64,000 nt of DNA from NCBI GenBank assembly GCA_913060565.1, contig CAJXRU010000002.1, positions 27,740-91,739 on the forward strand, written 5' to 3'. The notes beneath the pieces are model-generated. The model saw only the letters and a program-made list of their open reading frames with translations. It made no database searches and had not been told where the DNA came from. Every line of letters starts with the position of its first letter. Position 1 is the first letter of the stretch. A program made the position numbers and the translations under genes. This document shows, piece after piece, positions 1-9,506 of the stretch. The stretch is from an uncultured Gammaproteobacteria bacterium (GTDB taxonomy: Bacteria > Pseudomonadota > Gammaproteobacteria > Enterobacterales > Psychrobiaceae).

Positions 1-293
1 GTCCTGGTGAAATCAAGCGTTTCCACGCACCAGGTGGTTTAGGAATTCGTTGGGATTCTCACATTTACGCTGGCTATAAAGTGCCACCGCATTACGATTC
101 AATGATTGGTAAATTAATTACCTACGGTGAAAACCGTGGTATCGCCATCGCTCGTATGCGTAATGCATTAAGTGAAATGATTGTTGAGGGTATTAAAACC
201 TCAACCGCACTGCAAGCGACTATTATGGAAGATGAAAACTTCCAAAACGGCGGCACTAACATTCATTACCTAGAGAAAAAGCTAGGTTTGTAA
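1..293 (+). CDS. accC: Biotin carboxylase subunit of acetyl-CoA carboxylase, C-terminal end (partial)
   Basis: Only the last 97 or so codons are in the window; the frame is already open at base 3. AccC carboxylates biotin on AccB using ATP and bicarbonate, the first half-reaction of malonyl-CoA synthesis in the cytoplasm. The visible part is the C-terminal lobe of the ATP-grasp enzyme, with the stretches [16 protein letters not shown] and DSMIGKLI, and the ending [14 protein letters not shown], which matches the typical enteric AccC terminus almost exactly. A strong terminator follows 20 bp downstream, so the gene probably ends the accBC operon. Identification is secure although most of the gene lies outside the window. 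Confidence 0.97.
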   Translation, partial: PGEIKRFHAPGGLGIRWDSHIYAGYKVPPHYDSMIGKLITYGENRGIAIARMRNALSEMIVEGIKTSTALQATIMEDENFQNGGTNIHYLEKKLGL

Positions 294-313
294 TATTGCT
301 GTTGTAATACTTT

Positions 314-343
314 AAAAGTCCCATTTTTTAGTGGGACTTTTTT
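314..343 (+). terminator. Rho-independent terminator after accC
   Basis: A ten-base stem (AAAAGTCCCA pairing with TGGGACTTTT) with a T-rich loop is followed by a T run. It sits 20 bp after the accC stop. Confidence 0.9.
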
Positions 344-494
344 ATGTCTACGATAAACACTTTACCTTTAAATAGAATTCAAACTACCCAACACCATTTT
401 TCTTTAAGAACAACAAAGCTTTCCGATAAATCCAAGCACCAGCATTAGCAATGCGCTATAATCGCGCCAAATTTCATCAACCGACGATAAAGCG

Positions 495-1370
495 ATGCCT
501 TGGATTCAACTTAAAATTAATGCGACAGATAAGAACGCCGAAGCACTTGGTGACATATTATCTGACAGCGGTGCCCTATCGGTGACTTTTTTAGATGCCA
601 AGGATAATCCTGTCTTTGAGCCTATGCCTGGCGAAACGTTATTATGGGGCGATACTGACATTGTCGCGTTGTATGAAGGTGAAACAGATATGGTTCCTGT
701 TATGGCCTATCTAAACGATCAATTTGGCAATGATTTTCGTTACAAACTAGAGCCGCTAGAGGACAAAGACTGGGTGCGTGAGTGGATGGATCAATTCCAC
801 CCAATGCAATTTGGCGAGCGTTTATGGATTTGCCCAAGCTGGTGTGATGTACCAAACCCTGATGCGGTTAATGTAATGTTAGATCCGGGGCTGGCTTTTG
901 GCACTGGTACTCACCCTACAACAGCGCTGTGTTTACAATGGTTAGATGGTCAAGATTTAGCAGACAAAACCGTTGTTGATTTTGGCTGTGGCTCCGGCAT
1001 TTTAGCTATCGCCGCCCTAAAACTAGGTGCTAAGCGTGTTGTTGGTATTGATATCGACCCACAAGCTATTTTAGCTAGTAAAGAAAACGCTAAACGTAAC
1101 GGCGTTGAAAACAAAATCGAACTATATTTGCCACAAGATCAACCACAAGACTTAGTCGGTGATGTGTTAGTTGCTAATATACTTGCCGGCCCATTAGAAG
1201 AATTAGCGCCATTAATGCAAGGGTTAGTTAAAAAAGGTGGCCCGTTAGCGTTATCTGGTCTATTACCATCGCAAGCTGAAAAGCTGCGTGAAGTTTATGG
1301 TCAATGGTTTGATATGGCTCCAGCGACTCTGCAAGATGAGTGGATCCGCTTAAACGGCATCAAGAAGTAA
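495..1370 (+). CDS. prmA: Ribosomal protein L11 methyltransferase
   Basis: PrmA trimethylates ribosomal protein L11 using S-adenosylmethionine. The 291-residue length is normal for the family. The N-terminal substrate-recognition domain covers roughly residues 1-60 (MPWIQLKI start). The linker motif [15 protein letters not shown] begins near residue 129, and the Rossmann SAM-binding motif [15 protein letters not shown] near 160. The NILAGPL motif, characteristic of PrmA, is near residue 230. The accC-prmA-dusB-fis order is a conserved gammaproteobacterial neighbourhood. A stand-alone transcript is likely, since terminator-like hairpins lie on both sides. Confidence 0.97.
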   Translation: MPWIQLKINATDKNAEALGDILSDSGALSVTFLDAKDNPVFEPMPGETLLWGDTDIVALYEGETDMVPVMAYLNDQFGNDFRYKLEPLEDKDWVREWMDQFHPMQFGERLWICPSWCDVPNPDAVNVMLDPGLAFGTGTHPTTALCLQWLDGQDLADKTVVDFGCGSGILAIAALKLGAKRVVGIDIDPQAILASKENAKRNGVENKIELYLPQDQPQDLVGDVLVANILAGPLEELAPLMQGLVKKGGPLALSGLLPSQAEKLREVYGQWFDMAPATLQDEWIRLNGIKK

Positions 1371-1384
1371 TACCACGGTCATTT

Positions 1385-1407
1385 AGTAACCAGCTAGGCT
1401 GGTTACT
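1385..1407 (+). terminator. Hairpin downstream of prmA
   Basis: A perfect ten-base inverted repeat (AGTAACCAGC, three-base loop, GCTGGTTACT) lies 15 bp after the prmA stop. No T run follows on the plus strand, so termination is plausible but not certain. Confidence 0.5.
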
Positions 1408-1640
1408 AAAAACCAACAATTCACTATTTTTTGACACTTTTTTATCAAATCTTCGTAACATGAATGGTTTGCAAGCCCTATTCTTACTCACTTCTTAAAA
1501 TATTTTTTGTTTTAATCGGCACAAAGTCACATTTTTAATCAGTCAAGAAAAATAATTGCATTTCGATTAAATATTGAGCTTTTCAATTGATATAAAAATG
1601 CGTACTATACGCTCCCCTGACGAATTGAGGTAAATATCGT

Positions 1641-2600
1641 ATGAAGATTGGACAGTACCAATTAGCCAATCCGCTCATTTTAGCCCCTATGGCCGGTATC
1701 ACTGATAAACCATTTCGCGAGCTATGTTTTAAACTTGGCGCCGGAATGACCGTCTCGGAAATGTGTTCTTCGAATCCTAAAGTATGGACGAGCAGCAAAT
1801 CAACGCATCGCATGACTCATACTGATCAAGCAGGCGTTCGCAGCGTGCAAATTGCAGGTAGCGACCCTGAAGAAATGGCAGCCGCCGCTCAGTTCAATGT
1901 TGAGCAAGGTGCACAGATAATCGATATTAATATGGGTTGTCCCGCCAAAAAGGTGAACAAGAAACTTGCTGGTAGCGCATTGTTACAGCACCCGGATGTA
2001 GTGAAAGATATTCTTCACTCAGTGGTCAATGCGGTTGATGTACCAGTAACACTAAAGATTCGTACCGGTTGGGATACTGACAATCGCAATGGCGTTGACA
2101 TTGCAAAGCTGGCACAAGATGCCGGCATTCAGTCTTTAGCCGTACACGGTAGAACCCGTAAATGTATGTACAAAGGTTTTGCTGAGTTCGACACTATTAG
2201 AGCAATCAAGCAGGCGATTTCGATTCCTGTGGTTGCCAATGGTGACATAACAACACCGGAGAAAGCACGGGACGTATTAGATTACACCGGTGCCGATGCC
2301 ATAATGATTGGTCGTGGAGCCCAAGGTAACCCTTGGATATTCCGGGAGATCAATCATTACCTAACAACGGGAGAGAAGCTTACACCAGTAAATGCTACTG
2401 AAGTAAGTGAAACATTACTCAACCATGTGCGCGCGTTGCACGAGTTTTACGGCGACTTTTTAGGGGTTCGTATAGCTCGCAAACACATAGGTTGGTATCT
2501 CAAGGAACAGCGTAATGAGTTACGCCAAGAGCTATTTAAGATAGAGACTGCTGATGAACAATTAGCAGTATTAAATCGCATTTTTACAGATAATATTTAA
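1641..2600 (+). CDS. dusB: tRNA-dihydrouridine synthase B
   Basis: DusB is an FMN enzyme that reduces specific tRNA uridines to dihydrouridine. The protein is a TIM barrel of 319 residues, the normal length. It starts with the FMN-site strand [15 protein letters not shown]. The catalytic cysteine is C100 in [20 protein letters not shown] and [16 protein letters not shown] form the rest of the FMN and tRNA sites. fis begins 20 bp downstream, reproducing the dusB-fis operon, in which dusB mainly serves as the leader gene for fis expression in enterics. Confidence 0.97.
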   Translation: MKIGQYQLANPLILAPMAGITDKPFRELCFKLGAGMTVSEMCSSNPKVWTSSKSTHRMTHTDQAGVRSVQIAGSDPEEMAAAAQFNVEQGAQIIDINMGCPAKKVNKKLAGSALLQHPDVVKDILHSVVNAVDVPVTLKIRTGWDTDNRNGVDIAKLAQDAGIQSLAVHGRTRKCMYKGFAEFDTIRAIKQAISIPVVANGDITTPEKARDVLDYTGADAIMIGRGAQGNPWIFREINHYLTTGEKLTPVNATEVSETLLNHVRALHEFYGDFLGVRIARKHIGWYLKEQRNELRQELFKIETADEQLAVLNRIFTDNI

Positions 2601-2620
2601 TTAAGAAGAGCAAATTTCAC

Positions 2621-2929
2621 ATGTTTGATCAAAACACTAGCACTACCACTGACAATCCATTAACAGTTGAACCAATCCAACTAGCAAACGGTACAGTACG
2701 TCCACAATTATTACGTGACTCAGTAAAGCGTGCAGTAAGCAACTTTTTTGCTCAATTAGACGGCGAAGAGCCAACAGAAGTCTACGAAATGGTTTTATGT
2801 GAAATGGAACGTCCATTATTAGACCTAACAATGCAATTTACTCGCGGTAACCAAACTCGCGCTGCAAACTTACTAGGTATCAACCGTGGTACTTTACGTA
2901 AGAAATTAAAAAAATACGGCATGAACTAA
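2621..2929 (+). CDS. fis: DNA-binding protein Fis
   Basis: Fis is a small nucleoid-associated factor that bends DNA, activates rRNA promoters and assists site-specific recombinases. The product has 102 residues. The C-terminal helix-turn-helix (about residues 76-102, [20 protein letters not shown]) is nearly identical to the E. coli protein, while the N-terminal beta-hairpin arm is more divergent, as usual. It is the second gene of the dusB-fis operon and is followed by a strong terminator. An rRNA operon, the classic Fis target class, lies at the far end of this window. Confidence 0.97.
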   Translation: MFDQNTSTTTDNPLTVEPIQLANGTVRPQLLRDSVKRAVSNFFAQLDGEEPTEVYEMVLCEMERPLLDLTMQFTRGNQTRAANLLGINRGTLRKKLKKYGMN

Positions 2930-2954
2930 GAACCACTTAGTTTATAACGAATTG

Positions 2955-2989
2955 AAACCCCGTTGCTTTTTTAAGTAGCGGGGTTTTTT
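2955..2989 (+). terminator. Rho-independent terminator after fis
   Basis: A GC-rich stem (AAACCCCG pairing with CGGGGTTT) is followed by a T run, 25 bp past the fis stop. Confidence 0.92.
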
Positions 2990-3103
2990 ATTGTCTAAAT
3001 CTAACTCAAATCACACGCTAACCCACGCCAAACAAGGATAGCTCACATTTAAACCAATACATTGTCACCCTGTAATCTACTGTAAAAAATAATTTTGTTA
3101 CAA

Positions 3104-3120
3104 ATTTGACACTGTCAAAT
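3104..3120. promoter_or_regulatory. Candidate operator upstream of the TonB receptor
   Basis: A perfect palindrome, ATTTGACA-C-TGTCAAAT, lies 117 bp before the receptor start codon. Its size and symmetry fit a dimeric repressor site. No regulator is encoded next to it, so the cognate protein is unknown. It resembles the NagR-like sites elsewhere in the window but has different central spacing. Confidence 0.4.
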
Positions 3121-3236
3121 ACTTGACTACATTTTATTGGGGTCTAAGGGTCGCAAATGTACACTACCACTGTATTTAAGCACTTCTTTAGCTACTCCAA
3201 TTGGTACCATTATTATAATAAAACAGAGATAACTAT

Positions 3237-6143
3237 ATGTTTAAATGCAATAAAGCAGCAAAAGCTGTAAAAATCGCCCTTCTCACAAGTGCAACGGCAG
3301 CGGCAACCGCATTCGCATCTACAAGCGCCTTTGCAAATGAAGAAGAAAAGAAAAATGTTGAACGCATTGAAGTCACAGGTTCAGCAATCACCCGTACAGA
3401 TTTAGAAGGCGCTCTGCCAGTAACTACAATTTCTAAGGAAGATATTGTTAGAACTGGAGTAACTAGCGTTCCTGATCTAGTGGCTCAAATCCCACAAATG
3501 CAAGGTTTTACAACTGCAGGCGAATCTGTTGGCGGCAGCGGTGGTGGTGTTCAAACTGCCTCTCTTCGTGATTTAGGCGGTGCTTATACATTGGTATTGC
3601 TAAACGGCCGCCGCATGGCTACTTCTGGCTCTGGCGCTACCGTGGATTTGAACTCAATTCCATTATCAGCCATCGAGCGTGTTGAAGTACTTACAGATGG
3701 TGCATCTGCGCTATATGGTTCTGACGCAATTGCCGGTGTAATTAACTTTATCCTTAAAAAGGATGTTGATAAAACGACGGTTACCGCTCGTTTTGACAAG
3801 CCTCAAGAAACAGGTGGCGAAAGTAGTAATTTCAGCATCTCAACTGGTTTTGGTAGCTTAGACGATGACGGATTCAATGTAATGGTCTCGTATAGCCGCG
3901 ATCAACAGAGTCAACTGCGTTCAGTTGACCGTGATTTTGCCAAAACGGGTTTCTTACCATTTACTTTTAATGACCAACAACTTGTTTCTATCTCAGGTTC
4001 ATCAAATGCGATTCCAGGCAATGCTTATGTCACTTACAACACACGTGATGACGATGGTGCTCTGGTTTATGTAAAAGCAGCAGCTGACGCACCTAAAATC
4101 GACGACATGGGAAATACCATTGTCGATGCTGATGGCTTTAGTCTTGATAAAGACGGTAATCGTATAAATAAAACGGCAACTTACAGCGTAAATCCATATC
4201 GCGTCGCCAACGGCGATTGTCATAATCAAAGTGCTCCTTCAACAAGCAGTAAAGCCTGTGTATTTGACTACACTAGCACCCTAGAGATTGCCCCAGAAAG
4301 CGAACGCGACAATCTATTCCTTCAAGGTATTATGCAGCTTGGCGAAAGTGCTGAGCTCTATGGCACTGTATCTTGGTCTGACTTTGCATTGACATCACGT
4401 ATTGCACCGTACCCAACTGGTGGTATTGCACTCGATTATGATTCAGCATTAGTGCAAGACAACGTTATTCCACACTTACCAGATCAAATAAAAGCAGATG
4501 CAACCGGCAAGATTTCGGCGCGATGGCGTGCGCTACCGGGCGGTAATAGAACTAATGAATACCATACTGAAACAACGCATATTGTAACGGGACTGCGCGG
4601 CGAATACGAAGAGGTCAACTACGACTTCGCGATTACAAAGGCTGATGCTCAACGTGATAATAACCGTTTAACTGGTTATCCAATCGAAAAACCTTTCTTA
4701 GATTTACTGAAATCTGGCCAAGTGAATTTATTTGATTCTCCTGAAAACTTGAGCGATGACCAAATTGCGCTTGTTAAAGACACTATGTACAGCGGTTTAT
4801 GGGAAAGCACAGATACAAGCTTACTTTCTTTAGAGGGTAAGGCGTCGATGGCTATTGCAGAATTAGATGCTGGTGAAATGTATATTGCTGCTGGTTTTGA
4901 TTATCGCGAAGTTGACTACTCACGCAGCAATAGTGCCGCCAATGATGATGAAATCATTTTATTTGAATCAGCGTCACCAATTTACGATTTATCGCGTGAA
5001 ACCTACGGTATCTTTGTTGAAACAGTAACACCGTTGACTGATGAATTAGAAATCACAGCGGCTTTGCGTTATGACAGTATCGGCGCTACAACAGATTCTC
5101 ATCGTGCATCGGGCAATCAGGTCGTCAATAGCGATGTTGATGACACAACGTATAAAGTCAGTGCAGTATATCGTCCAAACGAAGAGTGGGTAATCCGCGC
5201 GTCATTTGGTACTGGCTTCAAAGCACCATCAATGCGTCAAATCGCAGAGCCACGTGTTGAGTTTGGCGTTACTTCAGTTGCTTATGATTGTCCACTTTCG
5301 TCAAGCCACCCGTTACGTCAATACTGTCACAGCGACAAGCTACAATACGATGTGTTCCGTGAAGGTTATGCCGATTTAAAACCTGAAACTTCTGAGCAAA
5401 TTTCAGCAGGTTTTGTCTATGCACCAGACAGCAGTTTTAGTTTTGGAATGGATTACTGGCAGGTCGATCTTGAGGAGCAAGTAGCTCGATTAACTCAAGA
5501 TCAAATTTTCAATAACCCTGAGCTTTATAATGACTTATTCACCACGAAACTAGATAAAGGTACGGGTGATCAAGTCCTTGCTGTTATTCAAGCAGCTGTA
5601 AACATCGGTCAAGCTAAAAATAGTGGTCTAGATTGGCACTTGAGCAAAACAACTGAGTTTTCATTCGGTGAATTAAAAATTTCGTGGAATGGCACGTACG
5701 TGATTGAAAGCGAAAGCTTACGTGTTGGTACAGATAACATTTGGGACAGTTCATTAGGTCGTGTTGATTCTGGTTCGGTAACATTCCGAACTATCATGAA
5801 CTTAACTAACACCTTTAGCCACGGCGATTTCTCGCACACTGCTCGTATTAAATACCGTAGCTCATACGACGATGTAATCGTTGATGATGCTGTACTAGCA
5901 AGTGACTGGAGCGAAGGTGGTTACACTGCCCAACTAGTTATCCCTTCATACGTATTAGTTGACTGGTTAACAAGCTATCACGTGATGGAAGGTTTAGATG
6001 TTAGTGTTGGCGTGAAAAACTTATTTGATAAGAAGCCACCGTTAACACTTAATGGCGATGCAGGTCACCAAGTGGGTTACGATCCGCGCTATGCCGATCC
6101 ATATGGTCGTACTTTCTACTTGAATGCTAGCTACACGTTCTAA
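3237..6143 (+). CDS. TonB-dependent outer-membrane receptor
   Basis: A 968-residue outer-membrane active transporter, energised by TonB-ExbB-ExbD. A signal peptide of about 33 residues ends at a likely AFA-N cleavage site. The TonB-box/plug region follows (VERIEVTGSAITR, then LRDLGGAYTLVLLNGRR and the plug signature ALYGSDAIAGVINFILK). The C-terminal beta-barrel ends in the aromatic strand YLNASYTF expected for BamA recognition. Extracellular loops are long, including an insertion around residues 260-340 with several cysteines. The gene stands alone between a palindrome-bearing promoter region and a hairpin terminator. The substrate cannot be told from sequence, and it differs from the three other receptors in this window. 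Confidence 0.92.
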   Translation: MFKCNKAAKAVKIALLTSATAAATAFASTSAFANEEEKKNVERIEVTGSAITRTDLEGALPVTTISKEDIVRTGVTSVPDLVAQIPQMQGFTTAGESVGGSGGGVQTASLRDLGGAYTLVLLNGRRMATSGSGATVDLNSIPLSAIERVEVLTDGASALYGSDAIAGVINFILKKDVDKTTVTARFDKPQETGGESSNFSISTGFGSLDDDGFNVMVSYSRDQQSQLRSVDRDFAKTGFLPFTFNDQQLVSISGSSNAIPGNAYVTYNTRDDDGALVYVKAAADAPKIDDMGNTIVDADGFSLDKDGNRINKTATYSVNPYRVANGDCHNQSAPSTSSKACVFDYTSTLEIAPESERDNLFLQGIMQLGESAELYGTVSWSDFALTSRIAPYPTGGIALDYDSALVQDNVIPHLPDQIKADATGKISARWRALPGGNRTNEYHTETTHIVTGLRGEYEEVNYDFAITKADAQRDNNRLTGYPIEKPFLDLLKSGQVNLFDSPENLSDDQIALVKDTMYSGLWESTDTSLLSLEGKASMAIAELDAGEMYIAAGFDYREVDYSRSNSAANDDEIILFESASPIYDLSRETYGIFVETVTPLTDELEITAALRYDSIGATTDSHRASGNQVVNSDVDDTTYKVSAVYRPNEEWVIRASFGTGFKAPSMRQIAEPRVEFGVTSVAYDCPLSSSHPLRQYCHSDKLQYDVFREGYADLKPETSEQISAGFVYAPDSSFSFGMDYWQVDLEEQVARLTQDQIFNNPELYNDLFTTKLDKGTGDQVLAVIQAAVNIGQAKNSGLDWHLSKTTEFSFGELKISWNGTYVIESESLRVGTDNIWDSSLGRVDSGSVTFRTIMNLTNTFSHGDFSHTARIKYRSSYDDVIVDDAVLASDWSEGGYTAQLVIPSYVLVDWLTSYHVMEGLDVSVGVKNLFDKKPPLTLNGDAGHQVGYDPRYADPYGRTFYLNASYTF

Positions 6144-6175
6144 TAAGAACTAGACGTCATTGCTTAACGTAAGAC

Positions 6176-6213
6176 AAAGGCTTGATATTAACGTGAGTTA
6201 ATTCAAGCCTTTC
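6176..6213 (+). terminator. Hairpin terminator after the TonB receptor
   Basis: A long stem (AAAGGCTTGA with TCAAGCCTTT, extended by ATTAAC/GTTAAT, with a GTGA loop and one bulge) lies 33 bp after the stop. Only a short T-rich tail follows. Confidence 0.7.
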
Positions 6214-6325
6214 TTATGCCAACGAGTAAAGTCTACTCAACAAAAGACTAACAATATTCCTCTCGAATCTAGTTTCAATATCCATTAACATAGTCTCAAA
6301 CATTACTTCATTACGAACACCATTC

Positions 6326-7042
6326 ATGACTGAGCTATCCGCGTCTAATACCCAACAATTCAATCGTGGTGTCATCGACTCTATGCCACTGGTTTTAGGG
6401 GGAATTCCCTTTGGTGTTATCTTTGGTACCTTAGCGATGAACGCTGGTTTTGATATTTGGCAAACCATAGGTATGTCGAGTATTGTTTTTGCAGGTTCAG
6501 CACAGTTTGTTGCTGTGGGCATGCTAGCGGCAGGCACCTCAATGGGCTTTATTATTGGTGCAACCATCATTATTAATCTGCGTCATCTTATTTATGCAGC
6601 GAGCATGTTGCCGCATGTAAAGCATTTACCGCAGCGCTGGCGAGTACCACTGGGCTTTTTATTAGTTGATGAAGTGTTTGCAGCGACCTATCCACGGTAT
6701 TTACAAAATCCACAATCAAACAATAATCACTGGCACTATTTGGGTGTTGGAGTGTCATTTTTTGTCAGTTGGAACATTGCTACTGTTGTTGGTATTTTCT
6801 TTGGCGCCAATGTCGAAGGTATTGGTAGTTGGGGGTTAGATTTTGCAATGTCAGCAACATTCATTGGCATGGTGATGCCTCATCTGGTTAATAAACCAAT
6901 GATTGCGGGTGTTTTAACGAGTGGCGTAGTTGCGCTAGCCACCTATCATCTTCCTCACAAAATGGGATTAGTTATCGCATCAATCAGCGGTATGGCGGTG
7001 GGCTATTATTTAGATTCTCGACGAGAGGTAACTGAAAAGTAA
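6326..7042 (+). CDS. azlC: AzlC family branched-chain amino acid exporter, large subunit
   Basis: AzlC (YgaZ in E. coli) forms a two-subunit inner-membrane exporter with AzlD for branched-chain amino acids. The 238-residue length is typical. Recognisable AzlC signatures are PLVLGGIPFGVIFGTLAM near residue 20, SSIVFAGSAQFVAVGML, and NLRHLIYAASMLPH. Several hydrophobic segments span the protein. Its stop codon overlaps the azlD start (TAATG), which is translational coupling. No clear Shine-Dalgarno sequence precedes the ATG. Confidence 0.9.
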   Translation: MTELSASNTQQFNRGVIDSMPLVLGGIPFGVIFGTLAMNAGFDIWQTIGMSSIVFAGSAQFVAVGMLAAGTSMGFIIGATIIINLRHLIYAASMLPHVKHLPQRWRVPLGFLLVDEVFAATYPRYLQNPQSNNNHWHYLGVGVSFFVSWNIATVVGIFFGANVEGIGSWGLDFAMSATFIGMVMPHLVNKPMIAGVLTSGVVALATYHLPHKMGLVIASISGMAVGYYLDSRREVTEK

Positions 7043-7359
7043 TGAATATTTGGTTATTAATTGCCTTGATGGCACTTGTCACATTTAGTATTCGTTATGC
7101 GCTTTATGCCAGAGCAAATGCCATCACATTACCGGCTAAGCTAGAACGTGCATTAAAGTTTAGTGCGCCTTGTGTGTTAACTGCGATTTGGGTGCCAAGT
7201 GTTTTAATGCCAAATGGCGAAATAGATATTACATTAACCAATCCCTATTTCATCGGTGGTTTTGTGGCGGTTGTTATCGGTTTATGGAAGAAAAATACCT
7301 TGCTGACGATAGTCGTCAGCATGGTATGTTTTTTCACTTACAAATGGTTTATTGGCTAG
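7042..7359 (+). CDS. azlD: AzlD family branched-chain amino acid exporter, small subunit
   Basis: A 105-residue, very hydrophobic protein with about four membrane segments, the small partner of AzlC (YgaH in E. coli). The RYALY motif near residue 13 and a proline-rich AIWVPSVL segment fit AzlD. Start and stop codons overlap with azlC by one base, so both subunits are probably made from one transcript. The 3' end overlaps the stop of the convergent regulator gene by four bases, leaving no room for a terminator between them. Confidence 0.88.
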   Translation: MNIWLLIALMALVTFSIRYALYARANAITLPAKLERALKFSAPCVLTAIWVPSVLMPNGEIDITLTNPYFIGGFVAVVIGLWKKNTLLTIVVSMVCFFTYKWFIG

Positions 7360-9362
7360 AAACCGTACTGATAAACGTCCCCTTCTACGGGCAAGCGGCG
7401 AATCCAATAAAGCTTATCTTGCGCTGGAGAAACGCTATAGTGATGAACGAAGTTAGCCCCTGTCTCCATGATTAATGTTTCATGCTGACTCAGCAGATCA
7501 CGGCGCCAAACACCTGAACCACTGCGGTAGAAATACAATTGATTATCGATGATGCGCCAATTTAACCAATTAGTTCGATCGAAATCTTTAATGACTAGCT
7601 CTTCTGAATCTGCACTCAATTTTTTTCGCCACAATCCATCAACACTAAGCTTTGAATAATATAAATAGTCCCGCCACATTTGGCCACTATAGCCACCAAA
7701 TGTGGTTAGTTGACTATGTGTTCCCGTTTCACGCTGATAACGCCACAATTGCCAATGACCGGACTTATTCGCGCTGTAGATAATATCGCTACCCTTACTC
7801 TCGTCATAATTGACAACATAAGCCGCATGGGATTCACCGAAGAGTTTATGTAGTTTTTTATTATCAATATCGATTTCATACACAGCGCCGAGCTTTGAAA
7901 ACAGTAAACGCTGGCCATTGTTCGATAATTCATACCGAACAAATTTCAGCTCAAATGGCAATTCAACGTCCACTATTTGTGGCTCGTCGTTGTTGAACTG
8001 CCACCAGTGATGTCCTTTATAGCGGGTTGATAACACCATTTTTCGGTTTTCTTGTACGCGAGGCAACAGCTCGATGCCACCACTTTGTTGCCAAAGTTGT
8101 TGCTCCTGAGTTGCTATATCAAATGCCATAACATCACTTTTAACGAGCGAATTACTCACTAATAGCGATGCTTGTTTGTCAGTATTAATGATCGCTAATG
8201 AATTTATCGCTGACGTCAGTTGTTGTAATTTTACTACCGCACCATTATTTGTTGATAATTGATATATCACGCGCTCATCAGCCACGATTAAATCATGATT
8301 ATTGGGATGCCATACAATGTTCTTCAACCTTTTATTCACTTGAAAAGTGTTTTGTACCGCTTGGCCTTGGTACACAATAACTTGAGTTTCGTTCTCGGTT
8401 ACATACCGTAAAATCGCTAAATCGCCGGTCTGCTGATTGGCAGAAAACGAGAAATCACCACGCGTATTATTGTCACTACTCGGGTTGGTGACTTGTTGTA
8501 GTTGTTGAGTTGCTAGGTGGAAACTAAATACTTGATAGGGGTGCGATTTACTCATTCGTTTATTAAAATAAAATTTTCGGTCTGCTCCCCAAGCCATCAC
8601 CGCTGGCGGTTGTTCACAGTTAAATAACGATGTCGAGCTAACAGGTACAATAGTATATAAAGAGACAACACAATTCGGACTACTCTGCGTATAAATAATT
8701 TCTGTACCTTCAGGACTCAGTACTCCATAAGCATTATTTAGCAGTGTCTTTTGTTGATGAGTTTGTGGGTCATAAACGACGATATTCTGTTCGTTTTTTG
8801 CATCCAAATGATGAAACAAAACGCTTTGTCCATCACGACTTGCCGATAGTTTATATTCCCATCCTTTTAACGCTATCAAAGGCCCATTGATTAATGTCAG
8901 TTTTGATGGGGATTGTTGTGGCGAATAAGACTGCCAAATTATCAAACCGCCAATGACGATTAGAATTATGCTGCGAATACTTACAAATACAGATTTAATA
9001 GCATTCGGTTTTGGTTCTAGCGTCGGTACTTTCTCATTTACATCATCGGCAGCTGCTACCTCTGACACGTCAACTGCTAGTCGATACCCTTGCGTTGGAA
9101 CCGTTTCAATCACATCACGATCAGTTAGCGCGGCAAAGTGGGCCCGTAACAATGAAACAGTACGATTAATTGCCCCCTCTCCAACCACTCTGTTATTCCA
9201 AACATCTGTAATGAGCTGCTCTCGAGTAACCAACATCCCTTTAGCGGTGACTAAGCTCTGCAACAAACTAAAAACCTTGGGCTCCAATTGACGCTTTTTA
9301 TCGCCTTTTTGCAACAACCGCTGCGCCGAATCAAAAACAACACCGGCAATAATAAGCGTCAT
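7356..9362 (-). CDS. Membrane-tethered winged-helix regulator with periplasmic beta-propeller-like domain
   Basis: A 668-residue CadC/ToxR-type one-component regulator. Residues 1-97 are an OmpR-type DNA-binding winged helix (LEPKVFSLLQSL, VTREQLITDVW, IETVPTQGYRL). Residues about 129-147 (SIILIVIGGLIIW) form one membrane helix. The remaining 520 residues should be periplasmic. They contain repeated strands with WD40/TolB-like patterns such as LSASRDGQSVLF, YGVLSPEGTEIIY and LSNNGQRLLFS, so a propeller-like sensor is likely. It is transcribed divergently from a lipoprotein hydrolase gene over a 144-bp gap and may control that gene. The signal it senses is unknown. Confidence 0.85.
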   Translation of the reverse strand: MTLIIAGVVFDSAQRLLQKGDKKRQLEPKVFSLLQSLVTAKGMLVTREQLITDVWNNRVVGEGAINRTVSLLRAHFAALTDRDVIETVPTQGYRLAVDVSEVAAADDVNEKVPTLEPKPNAIKSVFVSIRSIILIVIGGLIIWQSYSPQQSPSKLTLINGPLIALKGWEYKLSASRDGQSVLFHHLDAKNEQNIVVYDPQTHQQKTLLNNAYGVLSPEGTEIIYTQSSPNCVVSLYTIVPVSSTSLFNCEQPPAVMAWGADRKFYFNKRMSKSHPYQVFSFHLATQQLQQVTNPSSDNNTRGDFSFSANQQTGDLAILRYVTENETQVIVYQGQAVQNTFQVNKRLKNIVWHPNNHDLIVADERVIYQLSTNNGAVVKLQQLTSAINSLAIINTDKQASLLVSNSLVKSDVMAFDIATQEQQLWQQSGGIELLPRVQENRKMVLSTRYKGHHWWQFNNDEPQIVDVELPFELKFVRYELSNNGQRLLFSKLGAVYEIDIDNKKLHKLFGESHAAYVVNYDESKGSDIIYSANKSGHWQLWRYQRETGTHSQLTTFGGYSGQMWRDYLYYSKLSVDGLWRKKLSADSEELVIKDFDRTNWLNWRIIDNQLYFYRSGSGVWRRDLLSQHETLIMETGANFVHHYSVSPAQDKLYWIRRLPVEGDVYQYGF

Positions 9363-9397
9363 ATAACAACGTATCCTATTGAATTAATTTACTTTTA

Positions 9398-9420
9398 CAA
9401 AACATAACAAAAACATAACG
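9398..9420. repeat. Two tandem AAAACATAAC repeats in a divergent promoter region
   Basis: Two adjacent direct repeats with an 11-bp period lie between the membrane regulator and the divergent lipoprotein gene, followed by the looser copy GAAAATATAA. An 11-bp period places both copies on one DNA face, as is common for winged-helix regulators. This could be the binding site of the adjacent regulator; AT-richness alone could also explain it. Confidence 0.35.
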
Positions 9421-9506
9421 AAAATATAAGCTCAAAATATGTCTGAAAATGACAGACCATGATTTTATGACGCTGACTCCATTTACAACAATAAAAGAGA
9501 GAAATT

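Larger units (their letters stand above)
2930..3236. other. Intergenic region between fis and the TonB receptor
   Basis: 307 bp holding the fis terminator at its start and one 17-bp palindrome at 3104-3120. I see no small gene or RNA gene in the rest. It should carry the promoter for the receptor gene. Confidence 0.6.

Noticed and set aside
6214..6570. 118-codon open frame on the minus strand overlapping the azlC start
   Set aside because: It is antisense to a well-supported AzlC coding region, and its translation has no recognisable family or signal features.
7170..7475. 101-codon plus-strand frame crossing the end of azlD
   Set aside because: Out-of-frame shadow of azlD running into the regulator's 3' end; it has no ribosome-binding site and a composition unlike a protein.
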